Shown here: positions 4,574 through 9,249 of the stretch, in pieces
Layout of the letters: every line of letters begins with the position of its first letter
Position numbering within the stretch: the first letter of the stretch is position 1
Assembly: GCA_027593305.1 (NCBI GenBank)
Contig: JAQCJA010000152.1
Span: forward strand, 1-9,249
Reading direction: 5' to 3'
Source of the DNA: a bacterium
Lineage (GTDB): Bacteria; Latescibacterota; UBA2968; UBA8231
DNA: 9,249 nucleotides
Notes under the pieces: model-generated
Database searches by the model: none
Told to the model about the DNA's origin: nothing
Seen by the model: only the letters and a program-made list of their open reading frames with translations
Program-made: the position numbers and the translations under genes

Positions 4574-7099
4574 ATGGCAACCCAATCCGACTGGCCCGTC
4601 CTGCGCTCGTACGCGGGCGAACACCTGCAGCGTATCGCCCTGCCGCTGGGTGGCATCGGCACGGGCACGGTATCCCTCGGCGGGCGCGGGAATCTGTGCG
4701 ACTGGGAGGTCATGAACCGGCCGGCGAAGGGCTACGTGCCGGGTCCGCGCTTCAGCGGGGCGCCCTTCCTCTGCCTGCGGGCGCAGGCGGCGGGCCAGGA
4801 GGCGGTGACACGCCTGCTCGAGGGGCCGGTGCCGGCGCACGAGATCCAGGGCTCCATGGGTGCCGTTGCCGCCAATCACGGCTGGCCACGATTCCGCGAG
4901 GCGCGCTTCGACACGGCCTATCCTCTCGGTCAGGTGCACCTGCGTGACCCGGACGTGCCGTTGCAGGCACGTCTGGAAGCCTTCAATCCCATGATCCCTG
5001 CCGACACGGAGGCGTCGTCCCTGCCGCTGGCGGTGCTGCGCTGCGTGTTGCGCAATCCGGGTAAGAAAACGGTCAAGGCATCGGTGTGTCTGTCGGTGCC
5101 GAACTTCGTTGGTGCCGATGGCGCCGAGGGGACCTGTGTCGGCAACCGCAACCGCCGCCGGAAGATGCAGGGGATGCAGGGGATTCTGCTGGATTCTGCC
5201 GGTGTCGAGCCAACGGCGCCGCAGTGGGGTAGCCTGGCACTGGCGACGACGGCGCCCCGAGTGTCATCGAGACTGGCGTGGAAAAAAGCGGGGTGGGGGA
5301 CGTCGGTCCTCGACTTCTGGGACGATTTTCATGGCGACGGTCGACTCGAGGATCGCGCCGCCGATGGCGAGGCCATGCCGATTGCGTCTCTCGCTGCCGA
5401 GACCAGCGTACCCGCCGGCGGGGAACGATCGTTGACCTTCGTCATCACCTGGCACTTTCCGAATCGGCACACGTGGACGCCCTGCGACAAGGAGCAGGAC
5501 TGCAGTGCCAGGGATGACCGGATCGGCAACGAGTATACCGGACGTTTTGCCGACGCCTGGGATGTGGTGCGCAAAACCGCCGGGCGCCTGCCGGCTCTGG
5601 AGCGGCGTACGGTGCAGTTCGTCAATGCCTTCTGCAGCAGCGATCTGCCGCCCGTGGTGAAAGAGGCGGCGCTGTTCAATCTGAGTACGCTGCGCACGCA
5701 GACCTGTTTCCGCACGCCCGACGGTCACCTGTATGGTTGGGAGGGCTACAGCGATCACAGTGGCTGCTGTCACGGCTCCTGCACCCACGTGTGGAACTAC
5801 GAACAGAGTCTGGCCTTTCTCTACGGTGATCTGGCGCGGGGCATGCGCGAGGTCGAATTCCAGCACGCCACGGCCGACAGTGGCTTGATGAGTTTTCGCG
5901 TCAACCTGCCCCTGACGAGGGCCCAGGCCTTCGGCAAAGGTGCTGCCGATGGGCAGATGGGCTGCATCGTCAAGGTCTACCGCGAGTGGCAGCTGTGCGG
6001 CGACGACGCGTGGCTGCGAGGGCTGTGGCCGGCGGTGCGACGGGCGCTCGAGTTCTGCTGGATCCCCGGTGGCTGGGACGCCGACCAGGATGGTGTCATG
6101 GAGGGCTGCCAGCATAACACGATGGACGTCGAGTACTATGGCCCCAACCCGCAGATGGGTGCCTGGTACCTGGCGGCGTTGCGCGCCGCAGAAGAGATGA
6201 GTCGCACCCTTGGTGATGAGGACTTCGCCGTGTCTTGCCGTCAGCTGTTCGACAGCGGCCGCGCCTGGATGGATACGCATCTGTTCAACGGCCAGTACTA
6301 CGAACACGAGGTACGTCCACCGCGCCGCGAAACGGATGTCGCGCCGGAGCTGCGCCTCGGTGCCGGTGCCGCTGATGCGACAAATCCCGACTACCAGCTC
6401 GCCGGCGGCTGTCTGGTGGACCAGCTCATCGGCCAACTGCTGGCGCACGTGTGTGACCTGGGATATCTGCTCAAGCCGCAACACGTGCGGCGGACATTGC
6501 GCAGCATCTCGAAACACAACGGTCGCCCCTCGCTGCAAGGCCATTTCAACGTGCTGCGTTCGTACGCACTCGGAGAGGAAGCGGCGCTGCTCATGGCCAG
6601 TTACCCCGGGGAGCGGCCGGACAATCCTTTCCCGTACTTCACCGAAGTCATGACGGGCTTCGAATACACCGCTGCCATCGGCATGCTCTTCGAGGGTCAG
6701 GAAAAGGCGGGCCTGGGTCACATCGGTGACATCCGCGCCCGCTATGACGGGCGCAAGCGCAATCCCTTCGATGAGGCCGAGTGTGGCCACCACTACGCGC
6801 GCGCCATGATCGCCTGGGCGGCACATCTGGCATGGACGGGTTTCCACTATCATGCGGGAGCGCAGCGTATGCGCCTGGCGGCACGTCCGGGTCGCTGGTT
6901 CGTCTCCACGGGAGATGCGTGGGGCACGGCGCACCTGACACAAAAAGGCGCAGTGATGGAGGTGTGTGTCGAAGTGCTCGGCGGCCGGATGGTCCTGCGG
7001 GATATCGATCTGCGCGACTGGGGGCAGGCAAGATTGCCCCGGGCGCGGGTGCTGAAGACAGGGGCAAAGCTTACCGTGTGTGTTGCCCGCACGGGTTGA
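4574..7099 (+). CDS. GH116 family beta-glycosidase (GBA2-like)
   Basis: 841 residues, full length for bacterial GH116. The family hydrolyses beta-glucosides (some beta-xylosides or N-acetylglucosaminides); the animal homologue GBA2 is a non-lysosomal glucosylceramidase. The N-terminal beta-sandwich (GBA2_N type) starts with ALPLGGIGTGTVSLGG (22-37) and DWEVMNRP (43-50). The (alpha/alpha)6 catalytic domain begins near 370, with the conserved cysteine cluster SGCCHGSCTHVWNY (396-409). By alignment with GBA2, the nucleophile is Glu510 in DGVMEGCQHNTMD and the acid/base is Asp616 in GGCLVDQLIGQ. Glu734 and Arg743 in DEAECGHHYAR match the sugar-contacting pair of characterised GH116 enzymes. No signal peptide, so cytoplasmic; its substrates must be imported or made inside. 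ATG 4574 is chosen because homology starts right after it; the TTG at 4517 would translate the upstream repeat. No Shine-Dalgarno is visible (see promoter). Its stop is one base from the stop of the convergent gene. Confidence 0.95.
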   Translation: MATQSDWPVLRSYAGEHLQRIALPLGGIGTGTVSLGGRGNLCDWEVMNRPAKGYVPGPRFSGAPFLCLRAQAAGQEAVTRLLEGPVPAHEIQGSMGAVAANHGWPRFREARFDTAYPLGQVHLRDPDVPLQARLEAFNPMIPADTEASSLPLAVLRCVLRNPGKKTVKASVCLSVPNFVGADGAEGTCVGNRNRRRKMQGMQGILLDSAGVEPTAPQWGSLALATTAPRVSSRLAWKKAGWGTSVLDFWDDFHGDGRLEDRAADGEAMPIASLAAETSVPAGGERSLTFVITWHFPNRHTWTPCDKEQDCSARDDRIGNEYTGRFADAWDVVRKTAGRLPALERRTVQFVNAFCSSDLPPVVKEAALFNLSTLRTQTCFRTPDGHLYGWEGYSDHSGCCHGSCTHVWNYEQSLAFLYGDLARGMREVEFQHATADSGLMSFRVNLPLTRAQAFGKGAADGQMGCIVKVYREWQLCGDDAWLRGLWPAVRRALEFCWIPGGWDADQDGVMEGCQHNTMDVEYYGPNPQMGAWYLAALRAAEEMSRTLGDEDFAVSCRQLFDSGRAWMDTHLFNGQYYEHEVRPPRRETDVAPELRLGAGAADATNPDYQLAGGCLVDQLIGQLLAHVCDLGYLLKPQHVRRTLRSISKHNGRPSLQGHFNVLRSYALGEEAALLMASYPGERPDNPFPYFTEVMTGFEYTAAIGMLFEGQEKAGLGHIGDIRARYDGRKRNPFDEAECGHHYARAMIAWAAHLAWTGFHYHAGAQRMRLAARPGRWFVSTGDAWGTAHLTQKGAVMEVCVEVLGGRMVLRDIDLRDWGQARLPRARVLKTGAKLTVCVARTG
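5164..5200. repeat. Two adjacent micro-duplications inside the GH116 gene
   Basis: GATGCAGGG is repeated in tandem at 5164-5172 and 5173-5181. It is followed by GGATTCTGCT (5181-5190) and GGATTCTGCC (5191-5200). The reading frame is kept (residues KMQGMQGILLDSAG). It lies in the N-terminal domain, where GH116 enzymes tolerate loop variation. Confidence 0.6.
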
Positions 7100-7100
7100 G

Positions 7101-7959
7101 TCAGGCTGCTCCTGCCGCCATACGTCGCGCGATTTCCTCGGCCACATCGTTCGACACGGAGCAGTTGCCCAACTCGTCATAGGCCAGAAAGCTCGCCGTC
7201 TCGTAGAGGATGCAGCCGGCAAATCTGTCATCGGCACGCACCCGAAGGAACTCATCCACGCCCGTCGGCTGGATGTAGCGATTCACCGTCACCGGGATCT
7301 GCTTTGCCTGGCAGCGATCGATCATTTCCGTCGTCACGACATCGTCGAAGATGGCATCAAAGGAGCAAACCGAACTGCGCGTTGAGCGGCTGGTACTGGT
7401 AGTTGTTGTCACTTCCCCAGAGCTGCAGATGTTCGGCGGTGATGCGCGTGGGCGACGCGTCTTTCCTGGTCAGCTGCAGCGATGTGATCGGCACGTCCGA
7501 CAGATCCCCGATGCTGGCATCGGGCCTGTGACAAATGCGCAGCTCCGGATGGGCGACGACGAAGGGATCGAGCCCGTTCAATAGGCCGCCGAGATGTGGC
7601 AGCAAGCCATGGGTTAGCGCTTCTGGTGCGCCTTCGGGCAGACAGGAAGCCGGTCCCGTTTCGTACGGCTTGTAGTAGGCGTAGAGCTCCATGCCGTGCC
7701 GGTGCGCCGCGGCGACGGCGACCTGCAGCGGATTGCCCAGACCGGCATACGTTTCTGCCAGATGCGTCCAGCTCTGGTTCAGCCCCGATGGCGTGACGAA
7801 TCCACCCCGTCCGTCGGCGTAGTAGGCCCAACTCACACGTGTCACTCCCATGCCGGCGAGGGTCGCCATCATCGAGTCGATGTGCGTTTCGGTGAACGTC
7901 AACCGCAGGGCGTCGTCGACGAAATCCGTCAGCGCCTCGAGACGGAATGCGGGTGCCAT
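7101..7959 (-). pseudogene. Internally deleted and frameshifted barrel-type protein, possible glycosidase relative
   Basis: Two pieces in different frames seem to belong to one gene. The 5' piece (7959 to stop at 7357, 200 residues) begins MAPAFRLEAL and reads like the start of a TIM-barrel sugar enzyme: strand VTRVSWAYYADGRGGF (39-54), then HGMELYAYYKPYETG (88-102), then a segment ending AEHLQLWGSDNNYQYQPLNA (175-194). The 3' piece (open from 7412 to the stop at 7101) reads FDAIFDDVVTTEMIDRCQ, KQIPVTVNRYIQPTGVDEF and RFAGCILYETASF, like the last two barrel strands of such a protein, and runs to a normal-looking end. The middle of the barrel, where catalytic residues would be expected, is absent, and the pieces are one frame apart; the junction is near 7360-7400. 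I do not recognise the family by name. ATG 7959 lies 7 bases after the stop of the upstream GH116 gene, so the two were probably co-transcribed. An assembly or sequencing error is an alternative for the frame change but hardly for the missing middle. Confidence 0.55.
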
Positions 7960-7966
7960 GCGGCTG

Positions 7967-9249
7967 TTACTGGATTCTGACAATGGCCTTCTTCCCGGCA
8001 ACGGCCCGCACGTGCCTGCTGATCCTGAGCCGCCTGCCCTGCCTTGTCAGATGAATTGTATCGACATCCAGTGTGCCCTCGACAACGTCGATCGTCAGGG
8101 CCGAAGCCGTCAGCGTGATGGTGCCGAAACCGGTCGCCGCGGAGAAGAAGGTCGTGAAGCGTTCTGCTTCCAGCTGCGGACCAAACCAGAGCGTCTTCTT
8201 GGCGCGGGAGTAGCGAAAGCCGGACAGCGAGCCCAACAGAGCGTAACTGGCCAGGGCCCGGGCGTAGTAGTTGCCGCACTCATATTCGTTCCAGGGATTG
8301 CGCACGTGCCCGTCATATCGATCACGAGCTCCCTTGACGATCGTCAGACCTTCATCGACGAGGCCCTCCTCGATCAGATGGGATGCGACCTGATACTCGA
8401 TGCCCGTCCACACCTCATCCGAATAGACGAAAGGAAGGGTCGGCTTCCCGCCTCTGGGCCAGGAGCACAGCAGCAGACCTGCCTCATTACCCCAGGCATA
8501 CCCGGGCCGCTGGGTACAGGCATGATCGCTGAGGTCCGGTTTGAAGTTGTGCTCGAAGATGGCCTTCAGGTTGCGGCGCACACGGGTCCGGCTCAGGGGC
8601 GAATCGATGCCGTAGATCGCCGCCATCCAGCTGCCGATCACACCGTCCGATATGCAGCCGGATCCGTACTGGTACTTCGGCCCCTCCCGCTTCAACAGCC
8701 TGTCGACCTCGCCACTGTCGGCGTTCACCTTGTCCACGAGTCGGGCGAAGGACTTGTCCTTGAGCCCGCGATAGGTGACACGTTGTTCGTAGTAGGCACC
8801 GTTCCACAGGTGGCGATCCAGATAGGCGGCGCCCCTTTTCCCGAGTTCATCGTAGCGTGTCGCGTTCTGGGTTTTGCCGATGTCACGCGAGAGTTCGGCC
8901 ATCGCCGCCAGGGCGCCCAGATAGAAGCTCGTACACATCCCGTCGGGTCCCCAGAACTCGATGTCATACGTGTTGTGATGGGGTTCCTCCAGGATGCCCC
9001 GGTCCTTCGGGTCCCAGGTGCGGATGCAGTAGTCCATGCTGCGCTTCGCCAGGGGGTACATGCGCTTGAGCCACGCCTCGTCGCCGCTGATCTGCCACTC
9101 CCGATACACTTTCATGATGCCGCCGAGTTGACCATCCGCTGCGGCGTGGAACTTGTGCTCGGTGTCGCCATCCGGGAGGGAGGAGCGGAAGGTCACGTGG
9201 CCGCGGCCGTCCATGGATCGTTCGAGTTCGGTCTCGCGGAAGGTTCGTT
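7967..9249 (-). CDS. Second GH116 family beta-glycosidase, N-terminus beyond window
   Basis: The frame enters from the right edge (first full codon at 9247) and ends with TAA at 7967-7969; about 426 residues, covering most of the catalytic domain. The ATG at 9214 is internal, because the codons before it (FRETELERS) continue the homology to REVEFQHA of the first GH116 enzyme. Motifs: GGIMKVYREWQISGDEAWL; nucleophile Glu (codon 8987-8989) in RGILEEPHHNTYDIE; acid/base Asp (codon 8645-8647) in SGCISDGVIGSW; YSDEVWTGIEYQVAS; and RNPWNEYECGNYYARA with the Glu/Arg pair nine residues apart. It is clearly a divergent paralogue of the 4574-7099 gene, not a recent copy: GH-core motifs agree but the intervening residues largely differ. 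It likely attacks a related but different beta-glycoside. The missing N-terminus prevents judging any signal peptide. It leads the minus-strand unit that contains the broken barrel gene. Confidence 0.93.
   Translation of the reverse strand, partial: RTFRETELERSMDGRGHVTFRSSLPDGDTEHKFHAAADGQLGGIMKVYREWQISGDEAWLKRMYPLAKRSMDYCIRTWDPKDRGILEEPHHNTYDIEFWGPDGMCTSFYLGALAAMAELSRDIGKTQNATRYDELGKRGAAYLDRHLWNGAYYEQRVTYRGLKDKSFARLVDKVNADSGEVDRLLKREGPKYQYGSGCISDGVIGSWMAAIYGIDSPLSRTRVRRNLKAIFEHNFKPDLSDHACTQRPGYAWGNEAGLLLCSWPRGGKPTLPFVYSDEVWTGIEYQVASHLIEEGLVDEGLTIVKGARDRYDGHVRNPWNEYECGNYYARALASYALLGSLSGFRYSRAKKTLWFGPQLEAERFTTFFSAATGFGTITLTASALTIDVVEGTLDVDTIHLTRQGRRLRISRHVRAVAGKKAIVRIQ

Noticed and set aside
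5264..7255. A 663-codon minus-strand frame opposite the first GH116 gene.
   Set aside because: It is a shadow of a strongly supported GH116 coding sequence, with low-complexity composition and no recognisable domain.

Overview
This is a GC-rich, densely packed bacterial window with eight protein-coding loci. Several are translationally coupled or nearly abutting. No rRNA, tRNA, CRISPR array or insertion sequence was recognised. The mix of a PhyH-type dioxygenase, two GH116 glycosidases, a CoA-acylating semialdehyde dehydrogenase and a large unnamed sugar-enzyme-like protein resembles genomes of uncultivated, glycan- and organic-acid-degrading bacteria (Latescibacterota, Poribacteria or the planctomycete/verrucomicrobial sphere). 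That placement is an impression from gene content, not a measurement.

Layout. (1) 1-2132, minus strand: a PhyH dioxygenase fused to a predicted beta-propeller (534-2132) is followed, through a TGATG stop/start overlap, by a DUF402 protein that runs off the left edge. (2) 2133-2273: divergent intergenic region with two short dyads that could be operators. (3) 2274-4234, plus strand: a methylmalonate-semialdehyde-dehydrogenase-type enzyme overlaps by one base the GTG start of a GNAT acetyltransferase. (4) 4235-4573: 339 bases with no full gene, holding a short hairpin, two small tandem duplications and a 49-codon reading frame that matches the motif-3 end of the phenylalanyl-tRNA synthetase alpha chain. 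(5) 4574-7099, plus strand: a complete GH116 (GBA2-like) glycosidase, possibly read from a leaderless transcript. (6) 7101-9249, minus strand: a second GH116 enzyme entering from the right edge, followed 7 bases later by a gene that appears internally deleted and frameshifted. The two convergent blocks have stop codons one base apart.

How the genes may work together (inference): the GH116 enzymes would remove beta-linked glucose or related sugars from small glycosides or glycolipids in the cytoplasm, since the complete one has no signal peptide. The semialdehyde dehydrogenase would feed carbon from inositol, valine or beta-alanine-like breakdown into acyl-CoA. The PhyH-propeller protein would hydroxylate an unknown substrate. 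The most unusual items are the PhyH-propeller fusion, the stranded synthetase fragment, the candidate leaderless promoter made from a duplicated segment, and the broken gene between the two GH116 genes.
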